A stretch of 64,000 nucleotides of DNA from Rhyacophila brunnea (Eukaryota > Arthropoda > Insecta > Trichoptera > Rhyacophilidae). Under the pieces are notes generated by a model. It saw nothing but the letters and a program-made list of their open reading frames with translations. It did no database searches and was not told the origin of the DNA. The stretch is taken from contig JAGYXB010001582.1 of NCBI GenBank assembly GCA_022495005.1, forward strand, positions 1 through 64,000, read 5' to 3'. Each line of letters starts with the position of its first letter. Positions within the stretch are counted from its first letter, which is position 1. The translations under genes and the position numbers were made by a program. Shown here piece by piece: positions 35,010 through 50,000 of the stretch.

Positions 35010-38000
35010 ATGGCTGGATATGAAATGAGAATTATTAATAATGACAAGGTAAATATAACGTTCGATGTATTCGTGAATAACCAGTTAAATATCTAATGAA
35101 TATTAACTCATAATATTTCTTTTATATAAGGGGAAAGGACTCTTTGCTACCAAGGATTTTAAAGAAGGAGACGTTATTCTGGAGGAGATTCCAATCGTTT
35201 CCTGTCAGTTTGCCTGGAATGCAGCCTACAAATACCTAGCGTGTGACTATTGCATGAGGTAATCAAATTAGACTGAAATCACAGATTACTAAATTATATC
35301 CTGTTATTGTGACTGGGGAATTTATAAGTAAAATAGTATCAGCCACATATTGGATAGTTTAATTGGGTTAAATTAAAACCAGAATATTTTGATTCAATTT
35401 ATTTGATGATAATTATCATTGGGTACCCACAATTGGGTACCCACAATTCAACTAAGGTTAATGCAAAAAGTAGTTTCCAGAGCCAGAAATGGAACCAAAC
35501 TCTGGTACCCCGAGAACCCACTAATTATTTTGGAACCGGCACCGGAACCCTTGACTTCAAATCTTCGAACCCCAAACAGGAACTTTAAAAATGTTCGAGT
35601 CCTAGAGGAAAAAAATTAATAGTTTAGTAAAAATATTATAGACACCGAAGGTGTTGAAAAATACTTTGGTAATTGTGCCGCAGAAGTGGACACGAGCTTT
35701 TATATTTTTTTTTTTACGAAAACAGTTTATTCCATGTAGACAATTATTATAATAAATACCTTTTTCTGTCGGCGCATCGGCTTTTCGATCCAAAAATCGT
35801 TAATTGAAAATTTGAAATTTTCATACATTTTGATACACCATTATCACAAACTAAGATTATATGAGGTAATATTAGGTTGGGGTAGGTTAGATTAGGTTAG
35901 GTTAGGTTTGGTTTGGTCTAAAACATGGGTGGCCAACCTTTTCAGCAGCCGGGCCAGATTTTTATTATACAAAACACAAAAAATATATTATATATTAATA
36001 AAATAAAAAAAAAATGAGAATCCAGCATATTTATTAGATTGGACTTTTTAAATAATAAAAAATAATAAATTTTGGTGAGAAGTTTGATTTTGTGTGGCAG
36101 AACTAAGTGCATCAATATCGATATCTAGTGAGGTTGTTCCTACACGCAAACAGTTTTCCATATGCACATCAGTAATTTGTGTTCTCATTTGGGATTTGAT
36201 ATGCTTCATCCGACTAAAAAGCTGTTAACACTGTAGGTGTTTCCAAATAGCGAAGTAATCATTAGAGCATGTTTGTAAAATGCAGGATATTTCTCCTTGT
36301 CCAAATATGTTTTGTAAAACTCTTCCAAACCAACCTGATGGAATTTCTCCTTAAACTGTTCATCGCAACATATTTCACAATGTTCCATTTGTAAATTCAC
36401 GTCTACGGAAAATAGCGTTGCAAATGCAGCAAAAAGCACACGGTGCTTTTTATAATCTTGAGCCAATATCGAATCTCAATTTGCGAATCACATTAGCACA
36501 TCTAGCGGCAGCATTTGATATTATTTTTATTTTCTCACTGCTCCACGGGCCACAAGTTGATACCCAGCGGGCCGCGGATTGGCCACCCATGGTCTAAAAT
36601 GAAAGTTGTAAAATCTCGTGTCCAAGTCTGCGCCACATTTACCAAAACTTCTATAGAGGTGAATGAAGTTGACGTAAAAAAGGACCTCTGGATATTTAGT
36701 TTGTGACTTGCGATTGCAGGTTCTTTGAAAAAAAACTTCACACTTCTATGACATTCCACCATAATTTTAGATTTACCTAATTAGTTGATTATACACCTAT
36801 ATGATACTATGTGCACATATTGCTAAAATAAGTCTTATATACTTAAATTAGATTGGATAGTGTATAATTAAATTTTACTTCAATTTGACTTTTCAAATAT
36901 CTCACATATTGCTGTATCAAAGCATTTGAATATTAATTTTAGCTATACATACATAAAGATTAAGCGTCGTGGGTGCCAGGTTCGAATCCTGGGTCTGGCA
37001 AGTACACATTATTTTTCAATTTGTGTATGAGTCAGAGTATGGACCTAATAGGTTGAGCAAGTGGCTGACATCCATTTCTCGTAAAAACAAAATCTGTCAT
37101 CCTTTTCACTGCCGGTAGGTGTATGTATGGCGGTACCTTGCACACCGCGAATTTTATTGTAAAAATAAAATAAAATCAATTTACATTTCAAGTGGTAAAA
37201 ACGAATTCTGTTTCAATTGTGAGTATGTGATGACATTCCCAATATATGTCGTTGTGTGTTCAACATATTTGTATGTATAAAATAATTGATTTACCCCCCC
37301 GATTTACCCCCGTTTGCCATTTAAAGCGGGACGTCCAAAGACGTTCACGGAAAAGTTTGCGTCTTAAGACGTCATTGGCAGCTCCACTCCACTATGTAGA
37401 GGCCCATATGATCTTATTAGGATCGGACATGGTCGGAATAATACATACATAAATACCTGTGGAAATATACTCCCTCGTCAATTTCATATAGGCAACGTCA
37501 AACGATATATTGAGTATTATTTTGAAGATGAATAATCAAATGAAATGTAAACAAAGCAACAGACTTCAAACCAGAACGCTAGCTATTTTGTTTTTGGTGC
37601 AACTGGTAGAAGAAGAAAATAATAAACTTGTTACAGACCTACAGAGTTATCTGAAGAATGGGATGGAGGAGCCACTGTCGAAAACTACCCGATCAAGACT
37701 CGTAACTGGACAAAATCTGACATTCTGAATGACATTTTCAAAATGGCATCCTATGGTAGTTCGTAGTTCCATTTTTGGCCATTCTACAGACAAGTTTGTA
37801 GGTCTGTACTATCACTTCCCTCCATTTTGAATGTGAAAACAAACTCACTTTTATCTTTAGTATTCTTTTTTATCGTCTGTATTTGGGATGAAGGTGGATA
37901 ATTAACACACCGGAATTGTTTCGGAAACGACGAGGTTTATTTGATGATAATATATACTAGATTACTACATTTTATATAATTTATTTTTTTTGGATGACGA

Positions 38001-41000
38001 AATATGCGAGCGCGAACGAACAGTGTTTTCTCTCTGCTGTCAAAGACGCTTCCCCCGCTCAAAACAAAACGGTTACACTTCCGAGCCGGGCACAAATGCG
38101 GGGTTGCCATTCGTATTTTTTTTTTGACAATGTTGCCGGTCAGATATTTATTAGACAGATATTAAATTATTTTATTATTTAATTATTTTCGCAATCAGCC
38201 GTTACTATTTGTTGGCTTCGATACCGATTCGGGCCTCTCAAGATACACAAAGACACCCCAAATGGGGACCATACGGGGGTGTCACAGTACCAATACACCC
38301 AAATTTACAATCGTTTGATTCGAAAATCGAATGTATTATATGTTTGCTTGTTATTATTTTAGGCCTTTAGAGACAGCTGAGCAAAATGTACAACGGTTAA
38401 CGGCAAAACCAGATATAGTGTTGCCATTCCCCGAATGCTGTAGCAATCCCCTCGAGCAAATGGTGCAATGTGATAATTGTGGAATACTGTATTGTTCTCA
38501 AGTTTGTAGAGAGAACGCACGAAACGCGTACCACCAGACTTTGTGCTATGACAGAACAGATGGCTCTCATCCGCTTGCACAGCTTTTGGAAACCTGGAAG
38601 TATGTACCTATTTTTATCGTTATCTGTAATATAAGATGGAGATGAAAAATCTGTGTCTGCTGAGATGTTTGAATCACGTTCGTTAAGGCTAGGCCCACAC
38701 TACGCGGGAATTCCGACGCGGAGGATGCGCGACGAAACGCTAACACGTTTATTACATATAATTTGCCGTCATCGGTCACATTACGCGGAAATTCTTTCCG
38801 CGTAGTGTGGGCCTAGCCTAAGAGAAGTCGTAACTTTTGTATGGCAGTAGATAATTCTGTCCTTTGTCCATAAAATTGAATTTTATATATATGGACATGC
38901 TTCATGTATAAACCCATGAAATATGCATTGGCTGTGTTGTCATGTCATTGTTAATTCTGCAGTATCCTCATAAAACCGTAGAGTTCAGAGGACAAATAAA
39001 TAATGTTAAACGCTTACTATGGATTGTGTCAAATAAGGTGATAAGATTTAATGAGTATAATTGGCCTAATTTAAAAAAAAAAGAATGAAAGAGCAGTTTT
39101 AACATTACCACATAGGTAGGTATTCATGCCTGAAACAGAATTCAAATGTAACTGTTTCGTATGGAAAGTTATAAGCATTTTATTCCTAATTTATTCCATG
39201 TAAATAGTGTATAAAATTTTATTATTATCATAGCAACTTATCAAATTTTAATGTCTAGGCCTGGCTTGTAGTTCTTTAAACACTAAAAACATGAATAAAG
39301 CATTTGAGAACAAGTCCTCATTTACACAATGTTGAAAACAGTTTGGTCACGGGTGTACTTGTGTTTGTTTAATCCGCAGTTTAATACACAAAATAAAATA
39401 GGCACTAAGTGTGTACCTACTAATTACCTGAATCGAGATATAGGGGTTTTAATGAATAATTCATTTATTTTTATAAAATCACTGTTTTATTAGCTTCTCA
39501 ATAGATTTAACATACAATCTCAATGTCCTTAGAAGAAGAAAAAATACAATTTATAATTAAACATCATAAGAAAAACATGTTTGAACAATGATATTTTAGA
39601 AAAGCACTACATCGCAACACTAATTTCTTAAAATAAGGACCAAGTGCCAACTCTATATCGAAAACGAGGAACTAAGTCTGAATGACACAATAACCAAACG
39701 GCACTTAGTGCCTATTTTTAAAATAATCACGCTGCCTCTTACACCCAGAGCCATCTTTGAATATCCATATAAGCTATAATATATTTTTTTAGCACTTGGA
39801 CAAGAATTTAGGATATTGGCGATGGCACAGAAAATTTCTGCATACTCACTTTTTTTTCTATTTTCGGGTACTTAGTGCCTATTTTATTTTGTGTATTCAA
39901 TTACGCCATGCTATTTGTCTTTGATAACATGATCAATTGCTTATTTTTCAAGGCAAATGCATTACCCGCCTGAAACTACAAATATAATGTTGCTAGTTCG
40001 TATTTTGGCAATGATCAAGCAATCTCCGGACGGTGAACTCACGTGCAACAGATTCAAACAGTTTTGCCATCGAACTGTCAACGATGACGCTCATTTAGTT
40101 CACAAACTGCTTGGAGACAAATTCGTTGGACAGCTCGGCATGCTCAGAGAAATGACCGCCAATGCAATATCTGGAGAGCATATCCAACAGGTAAAATATT
40201 CTCTCTTTTGATACTTCAATATCTTAAGACGGTGCTTCAGTGAAACGGCAAATAATTTTCAACTATAGGTGCGACGAAATTTCGGACTGGCTGGCAATCG
40301 GAGAGCGAAAATCGAGCTGTGCACACGTCAATTTGTTTTGTGATGGCACGGGGGAATTAATTCTTAAATCGTGTAAAGATGACTAAAAAACGTTACCCAT
40401 TTACTTGAAAAAGAAAACATGTCAATGAATATATTATTATTATTATTAGTAATAGAACAATAAACATAACATTAAATGGATGCATGTTGACATTTTATGA
40501 CAAATTATGTTTTGTTCTGCACGCGTCATTTGCACAATCTTCGCGTCGCGTAGTCACAATCGTTTTAGACCGTGCCCCAGCTGAAGTATAGCCTTAATAA
40601 TTATTGAGTGTTTTACAACTATTTAGTATGAAAATTATCTCAATAATTTGGCATCATAAAAGATGATGTAATTGAAAATGGAAGCATCCTTGACAGTAAT
40701 TTTATTTAACATTTTTTGTAGTATTATCTTTTTCATTTGAAATTGAAATGATTTTTAAAACCAAATACAGTCGATCTTGGTTATTACAAGAAAGATGAGA
40801 CCAACTGAATTTGCTCGTTACAAATATTACTCGTTATATCGTACTATTTAAGCATAGAACATAAAAAAATCTGAAAAACAATGTAAAAATCCCCGAAACA
40901 AGCATGGAATTCATAAACCACAAAAGAAGTTGTTTATTGTAATGAACACTAGTAGGTATCTACTGACTTGACAAAGCTTGGATTTTTTACATACAATTTC

Positions 41001-44000
41001 AACCATATGCATGGATACTTTTTCATTGTTGTTGGCGAAAACACCAATTAGGTACTTAAACACTTAATTAGTGTCATAAACATAATCCGATCCCGGCAGC
41101 ATCCTGCCCAGTCGGATTTTATTGCTTAGGGTCGAAAATGTTTTAAACGGTCGACACATTAACAGTTTTAAGAAAATTTTTGATGATTTTTAGCTTGGTA
41201 TATCCGATAAGTAGCTCGTAATAAAAGTGAATAAATGTATGGAGAAAATCATAAACTAATGGTACGTTTACATTTGACACTAATATCGTCATATTTATGT
41301 ATGACACCATATTCACTTAAGTGTAAACAGTAAGTATATTTGTATCTGCCACTTATTTTGCGTGTGTCGACTCTCACCTACCACTTATTCAATCTACTTA
41401 TATACGCAAATGTAAACACCGGGTATTCGACAAGTTCGAACTTGAAGCGATATATCACCGAAGTTGGACCACCGTCTACTTTTATGTCAAGTACCTGACA
41501 CAATATTCGTAGTTTGACAGGTACCTAGTGAATTGCATATGTATATTTCTAAAACAACGGACAATCAATAATCATAGGTACACCATGAATGTATGCCCAA
41601 CGTTTACGTTAATAAATGTACTGTAGCGATCTGTCAAAAATCATAGACAATGAGAAATAAATCGGATGTGCCGTGTTCTATGGATTTTGTTCGAAAATAA
41701 AATATCGCTTGTTCTCGGCACATGCGATTAATTCTGATGCACTCTGTGAAGAAAAAATGCGCTTCAAATGGTTTTACCTAATTCATTTTGGCCCACACCT
41801 GCACTCGTAATATGATAATATTATATTGAATATGCAATGACGATCAAGTGCTAGATATCGCAATGTTACTGTTAATCGTTCTTCTACACTTATTGCATTT
41901 CTGAATTGTGTGTCTTGTTTTTTGGCAAAAGGTCCAATCTTGCAAACTAAAGTTCACAAATTGAGTTGGATCTTCGATTTTAAACTCTGACATTAAACGG
42001 AAGGCACCTAGTTCTTCTCGTCGCTGAATCCATTCCCGCACCCATCTAGACCATTTTTCCTCCTTTTTGTTGCCAAAAGACTTTAAAATAATAACACTCG
42101 CTGCTTTCTTTTTTAACATTCCCATATTAACAACTGACATAACGTTTTTGAGAAGTATACAATATAAGTGTCCGAATAAATTACAATACCATATGTAAAC
42201 ACCGCATATATTTATTCCAATGCTGCCATTGAATAAAGTGTCGAGACTTTATTTCAACGAGAAGTATACCAGAATTTTATGTCAGATCCATGCAGGTGTA
42301 AACAGTAAATGAAATTTTATGTCCGACACATAAAATAAGTATAACGGTATAAGTGTCAGATGTAAACGTACCATTATGGTACGTTTACATTTGACACTAA
42401 TATCGTCATATTTATGTATGACACCATATTCACTTAAGTGTAAACAGTAAGTATATTTGTATCTGCCACTTATTTTGCGTGTGTCGATTCTCACCTACCA
42501 CTTATTCAATCTACTTATATACGCAAATGTAAACACCGCGTATTCGGGCATTTTCGCCAAAGTTTGTACATTGCGTTTTTGGCATGTCCCATGACTTTGA
42601 TTGATTTTTTCATAGTTATTATATTATAAAATGTTGGAAAGTTATGTACTTTTAACATGCAAATTTATTAATTTACTCTATTCAATCAGTTAAATACAAC
42701 TATCTGACCTGTATATATTTTAATTGATTATTTAGATCGAAAGGTAGTGCGTTTTTACCATGTCCCACCCATAAATTCAAATAAACAAAGTCTAATTTCG
42801 TCATTAATTTTGAGTGTGTAAAATTAAATTCGTAGTGTTTTCAACAGCTTACATTATATATTTTTGGAAAATATATAGTTTTTTCGTAAATTTGTACCAA
42901 TATTGAAAAAAAATCACGTTTAAAGTGTGTCCCAGGATATTTGAAAAAGTGGAACTCCACATTCCGTTACCACGATTTTAGCATGAAGGCGAAAAATTTT
43001 CACTATAAATATGTTTTTTTTTAATGTAGCAACATTTTTGTATAACACTGATCGCCATGTACACTTTAAATTGTTGGTGTGTGTCGGTATCGCTATCGGA
43101 ACAGGTTGCTTTCTGGGTTGGTCATTTAAGAAGTTCCACTACTGTTACCACGATTTATAAGGTAAGAAAACACATATTTCTATTTCACATACTACACATA
43201 TTGAGCTTATCTTTCATACTACAGATATAATAAAACATATCGCAGGTTTAACAATAAAACTAAGCTAAATTTTGGCTTCAAACACTTCTGAAACAGAATC
43301 CGTTACTTCCACTCCGAAACTATATTGGTGGTAACGTATATGTGGAATGTAAAAGTAACGAAATGGCATGCATAAAGTTGGGTTTACAGTGTGTGTTTAG
43401 TTCTTCATAGATTATAAAAATTTTATTTTGTCTGTTCGTATGAAAAACAAAAATATTTTCATTAAAAAATATAGAAAATAACCTGACTATAATATAATAA
43501 TATAATAAAGATTAAAAAAGTATGTGATATATCTGAATACGCAAAAATAGCGCACATAAAAGTATGGAGATATAAAAAAAACAACAGAAGGAAAAGAAAA
43601 AACACCAGACTGAAATAATTGCGAGACAGGCACTGGCTCTGTCATACTCTTTCTGTTATACGCCACCAAAATTTTAAAACTTCTCCATACATTTTAGGCA
43701 TAGAAATTTATAAAAATGTATGAAAAAGTATTTTTTTGTCACGTTTAACAGAAATGTGTACTCGATTAGATTTAATACCTAGAACTGTAGGTATTCACGA
43801 AATGTCAGAAAAGTACGTCTTGATTACAATCAACCTGTATAGCTACATTTTATGTTGATGAATACAATTAAATTTCAAGACAACATACAGTCGAACTTGG
43901 TTATTACGAGGAAGATGGGACCGACTGAATTTGCTTGTTATAAGCGTTACTCGTTATATCAGAGAATAGGTATTTTAAAATGAGCATGTCACATTACACA

Positions 44001-47000
44001 AAAAGTCGAAAATAAAAAATTTGGAAACCATCGTAAAAATCCCCGAAACGAGCATGGCATTCATAAACTACAAAAGAAGTTGTTTATTGTAATTAACGCT
44101 GGTAGGTACCTACGGACTTCACAAACCTTGGATTTTTCAACCATATGCGTGGATACTTTTTTATTATTGTCGGCGAAACACCAATAAGGTAGGTACTTAG
44201 ACACTTTACTAGTGTCATAAACGTAATCCGACCCCGGCGGCATCCTGTCCAATCGGATTTTATTGCTTAGGGTCGAAATGTTTTAAAACGATCGACACAT
44301 TAACAGTATTTTAGCTCGGTATATCCGATAAGTTGCTCGTTATAACAGTGAAAAAATTAAATGTATGGCGAAAATCATAAACCAATTGTCAACAAATGTT
44401 TCGTTATTACATCCGAGATCTCGCTATGTCCGAGATCGTAATAACCGAGTTTGACTATAATTATTTTCGTAAAAGTTATATACTCCGTGCCGCGCTAGGA
44501 ACTCGCGTCTGAATCCCTTGCTGATTTTTTTTTTTATATATTGTTAATTTGCTTAAAAATATTTTTTATCTGAGTTACAAATAATATAAATGCCAAATAA
44601 AGTTATGGTAATGTATAGTGTGTCAAAATTATTACCTACCTTATTTTACAAGTATTGTGAAATTTATTATAAAATATATCTATTTTAGTGATTAAGTTTG
44701 ATTTGTTTTGTTATTTTGACGCACGTTGAATATTTATCTGTCTATCAAAAAATTCAAATAAATTTCATAAAACAAAAATTTGTTTTTATGGTAACATGTA
44801 ACTTTAGCTTTACAAATTACACTCCGTTACCATTTCGTTCCATTCCGAAAATGTCCCCAAAAAAGTTGAACGTTAACTATTTTTCATTTGATTATTAAAT
44901 AACGAAACTTATTTATTTTTCCAATAAAATTTAGTAAAGTGATTATTGTCTTTAAAAAAATAGCAGAACGAACATTGATTGGTTTTTTCAAATACTAAAG
45001 GAAAAATGCTCTGCCATTATAGACATAGGGTAACGGAGGGGAACGAAATGTGCCCAAGAATTAAAATTCAATAATATTTTTTGACTATTTGTAGTTTTAT
45101 TTTGAAGTGTATGGTTTTTTTAATCTAATAGAGCTCTTTTAAGTGATAAAAAGTGTTTCATTCATGTTTTAAAAGCTAAGTTTCGTAGTCACGGAACGGA
45201 AACTTATTATGCCCAATTTCATAATAAAATGATATAAATATTGTATTAATCAATATTTTGCTGAAAAATTGCTATCACCAATTCAGTAATAGAACAAGGA
45301 ATCTGCTAGCTATATAAAAATGGTTAATTTGAGTGAAAAAATAATATTACCCAAATTTCAAACATGTACAAACTTTGGCGAAAATGCCCATTCGACAAGT
45401 TCGAACTTGGAGCGATATATCACCGAAGTTGGACCACCGTCTACTTTTATGTCAAGTACCTGACACATTATTCGTAGTTTGACAGGTACCTAGTGAATTG
45501 CATATGTATATTTCTAAAACAACGGACAATCAATTATCATAGGTACACCATGAATGTATGCCCAACGTTTACGTTAATAAATGTACTGTAGCGATCTGTC
45601 AAAAATCATAGACAATGAGAAATAAATCGGATGTGCCGTGTTCTATGGATTTTGTTCGAAAATAAAATATCGCTTGTTCTCGGCACATACGATTAATTCT
45701 GATGCACTCTGTGAAGAAAAAATGCGCTTCAAATGGTATTACCTAATTCATTTTGGCCCACACCTGCACTCGTATTACGATAATATTATATTGAATATGC
45801 AATGACGATCAAGTGCTAGATATCGCAATGTTACTGTTAATCGTTCTTCTACGCATTTCTGAATTGTGTGTCTTGTTTTTTGGCAAAAGGTCCAATCTTG
45901 CAAACTAAAGTTCACAAATTGAGTTGGATCTTCGATTTTAAACTCTGACATTAAACGGAAGGCACCTAGTTCTTCTCGTCGCTGAATCCATTCCCGCATC
46001 CATCTAGACCATTTTTTCCTCCTTTTTGTTGCCAAAAGACTTATAGAAAGATAGAAAATAATAACACTCGCAGCTTTCTTTTTTAACATTCCCATATTGA
46101 CAACTGACATAACGTTTTTGAGAAGTATACAAAATAAGTGTCCGAATAAATTACAATATCATATGTAAACACCGCATATATTTATTGCAATGTTGCCATT
46201 GAATAAAGTGTCGAGACTTTATTTCAACGAGAAGTATACCAGAATTTTATGTCAGATCCATGCAGGTGTAAACAGTAAGTGAAATTTTATGTCAGACACA
46301 TAAAATAAGTATAACGGTATAAGTGTCAGATGTAAACGTACCATAAGATGTCAACAAATGTTTCCTCATTATATCCGAGATCTCGCTATTTCCGCGATCG
46401 TAATAACCGAGTTCGACTGTATGTACTTAACATTTTTGATGTAACAAAATGGTTTATGATTTACCGATCATTAATATTATTATTGTAGTATTTTAATAAT
46501 ACAAACTAAACTATATCCTTAAAATATCTTTTGTTTTTTTCTTTAGTTATTAACGGAAGAAGGATTCAGTTCGTTGGTAGCGTTGATCGGAACAAACGGT
46601 CAGGGAATCGGGACCAGTCCAATGGCCCAGTGGACCAATAAAACTGAAGAACTATCCATTCCAGAAGCAGAAAAAGAAAAACTAGATAAATTTATAGACA
46701 AACTGTATGAATATATGTCAAATGGTGAGTTTTATTTTTGAATATTCATCATTCATATTCTTAACAGATTTTTGTTTTACGAGATACGGATATTAGCAAC
46801 TTGTATTAAAATATAAAAGTATAAAAGTATTAGGTCCATGCTCTGGGTCTAAACACATATTGAAATGCAAATGTGAATTTGCCAGATCCAAGATTCATGA
46901 GATCGACACTTTACCACTCATTGATAGTGAGCGCTACCGGTAGTCCCAAAAGTACCCGACCTGACGTATAGATAGCAGTTGTTGTTTGAAAATAGTGACC

Positions 47001-50000
47001 ATGATAGAAAGTACCAACCTTATAAAGCCTAAGTTTGAAGTTTGACGACGCTACGTTGTTCAGTAATTATTTGTCAGCCATCAACAGTGAACGCTCTCAG
47101 TGAATTTGTAAACATGGAAAAAATTGGTCATATTTATGTGATACAATACTTTCATTTGAAAGGCTTCAGTCCAACCAATATCAAAGCGGTGCTAGATTCT
47201 ACTCTGGGGGTGTCTGCTCCTTTGTTTACAACAGTAACATATTGGGTGGTAGAGTTTAAACGATGCTGTACGAGCTGCCAAGACGAACATCGCAGTGGTC
47301 GACCAAATGAGGTGACCATACCAGAAATGGTGACGAAAATCCATAAAATGGTATTGGATCAACGTCGACTGAAATTGCGCGAGCTAGTAGACATGGTAGG
47401 CATTTCAAAGAGTGCTGTACATCACATATTGACTGAAAATTTGGACATGAGAAAGCTGCGCAAGGTGGCTGCCACGATTACTTACAATGGAACAAAAACA
47501 GCATCGTGAGAATGTTTCATTCGAGTGTTTGGCGAAATTTCACAGCAATAAAGCAGAGTTTTTGCGTATATTCATAATCATGGATGAAACATGGGTCCAT
47601 CACTTCACACCTGAGACTAAAGAACAGTCAAAACAATCGACTGAAAGGGGAGAATCGGCTCCAAAGAAGGCGAAGACAGTTCCATCTGCAGGTAAGGTCA
47701 TGGCGTCAGTTTTTTGGGATCCGAGTGGGGTAATTTTCATTGATTATCTTCAGAAAGGAAAATCAATCAACTATTATGCAAACTTATTGCAGCGTTTGAG
47801 TAATGAAATCTAGAAAAAACAACCGCATTTGGCGAAAAAGAAAGTTTCGTTTCATCAGGACAATTCATCAGTTCACACATCCGTTATCGCGATGGCCAAA
47901 ATCAATGATTTAAAGTTCGAATTGCTTCCTCTCGCACCCTGTTCGCCAGATTTAGCCCCCTCAGATTATTTTCTGATTCCAAACTTGAAAAAATAGCTCG
48001 GTGGTGAAAGATTTGCCAACAATGGAGAGGTGGAGTCGGCGGTTGATGGCTATTTTGAGGAGCTCAACGATTCTCACTATAAACAGGGTATCAAAGTTAT
48101 TGAACATCGCTGGAAAAAGTGTATCGACCTAAAAGGAAACTACGTAGAGAAATAATAAAAAAAAATCCCAATTTTTTTGTGTTTTCTTTGTTAGGTCGGG
48201 TACTTCTGGGACCACCCTCGTACATATCAAGTATTATTAACTTAAATACTTACATTAGATTATGAATTTTCTTTTTATATGTAGTACACTAATAGATCTT
48301 AAAACCTTATCATGCTCATATACTATATGAATCATCTATTCATAATTCAATATCTGTCATTAAAAATAGTTGATATATTTTTTTCTTTCATTGTACATAT
48401 GTAGCATGTTTTTAAATTACAACAATATGCCCATTTTTCTTCGCCGATAAACCACTTATTGCAATAAATATAATATATAAAAAATTAGACATAATATGGA
48501 CAGTAATTTATATCGTTTAAGTCATTAGGTATTTAAACATTTTTTTTGTATGCTTTTGGTGGCTTTAGTTATAGATGATTGCATATTGTGTGAAATTGTA
48601 AATCGAATACGTATAATTATATTTTTCGTTAGATTTTTACCATTATACGCGGGGACCCATGTTATAATACAATAAAATATACAGAAAAATGTTATCTAAA
48701 AATACAAAGTCGAGCAGTTCGTAAAACTAGCTAAATATTTGATGCGTGTGTAACATTGAAAGATTATCTATAAAATGGCACTGCTGTTTTGATTGTCAAA
48801 CTTAAAATTATCCTTCTTTACTGCACTTTATAATTTCATTTCTGATTTTTAAATATGTACGATAAATGTATTGTTTCAGAATCTGGAGATTTTTTGAATA
48901 CTGAAGGATCCGGACTGTATCAATTACAGAGTACATGTAACCATTCTTGTATTCCAAATGCAGAGCCTGCTTTCCCATACGGCAACCATTGCCTGCAGTT
49001 GAAAGCATTGAAAGAAATCAACATTGGAGATGAAATATTCATCAGCTATCTTGACGAGTGTATGCTTTCCAGGTCAAGGCACTCTAGACAAAAGGTGAGT
49101 AAACATTTTGCCGAACAGTGTGATAGAGAGACTAGCGTTCTCCGGTTCCGATTGGTTGATCGCTGTATATTCATTCTTCAAGAGACAAGCTTTCTTTTGA
49201 CCTCTACAATTAAAAAACATTAAATTTCCAATCAATATCGATATGAGAGGATAACTTTGAAATTATCCAAAAGAAGTGTCCAGATCAGGGGTTCTTTCGA
49301 TTATGAGACAAAATTGGATCAATATTTTCTATATACAGTCGAACTTGGTTATTACGATGAAGATGGGACCGACTGAATTTGCTCGTCATAAGCGTTATTC
49401 GTTATATCAGAGAATAGGTATTTTTAAATGAGCGGTCACATAACACAAAAAGTCGAAAATAAAAAATTTGAAAACCATCGTAAAAATCCCCGAAACAAGC
49501 ATGGCATTCATAAACTACATAAACTGTAAAGAACGCTGGTAGGTACCTACCGACTTCATAAACTTGGATTTTTTACTTATTTCAACCATATGCGTGGTTA
49601 CTTTTTCAATATTGTCGGCGAAAACACCAATTAGGAGGGTACTTAGACACTTAACTAGTGTCATAAACGTAATGTGATCCCGGCGGCATCCTGTCCGGTC
49701 GGATTTTATTGCTTGGGGTCGAAATGTTTTTAAACGATCGAGACATTAACAGTTTTAAGAAAATTTTTGACGATATTTTAGCTCGGTATATATGTTGCTC
49801 GTTATAACAGTGAATAAATGTATGGAGAAAATCATAAACTGAAATCTCAACGAATGTTTCCTAATTACATCCGAGATCTCGCTATATCCATGATCGTAAT
49901 AACCGAGTTCGAATGTAATTCCATGTGATATGTTACAGATATATCTTTTACAAACCTTTCAAAATACTGTGTTTCGAAAGTGACAACTTATTGTGATAAC

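Larger units (their letters stand above)
42377..46343 (-). mobile_element. PIF/Harbinger element 2, carrying a nested insertion
   Basis: It has the same ends as element 1 and abuts it through a single TTA (42374-42376); TAA follows at 46344-46346. The interior is almost identical to element 1 except for 2.84 kb inserted at 42546-45389 and small indels. The N-terminal transposase fragment (46110-45775) is repeated here. Confidence 0.8.
40768..46419 (+). mobile_element. TA-flanked MITE, ACAGTCGA family (copy i), heavily interrupted
   Basis: The left end CAGTCGATCTTGGTTATTAC and the right end GTAATAACCGAGTTCGACTG are inverted copies flanked by TA at 40766 and 46420. Own sequence is 40768-41259 and 46347-46419. 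The middle is a pair of Harbinger-type elements inserted at a TAA. Uninterrupted copies at 43888 and 49336 show the original continuity (ATAAACT..TGTCAACAAATG). The TA target and CAGTCGA ends suggest a pogo or Tc-type family. It is non-coding. Confidence 0.8.

Noticed and set aside
35875..35910. Telomere or former chromosome end (TTAGG run)
   Set aside because: Only a few imperfect units, as at 4411 and 26805. They are too short and scattered to be telomeric.
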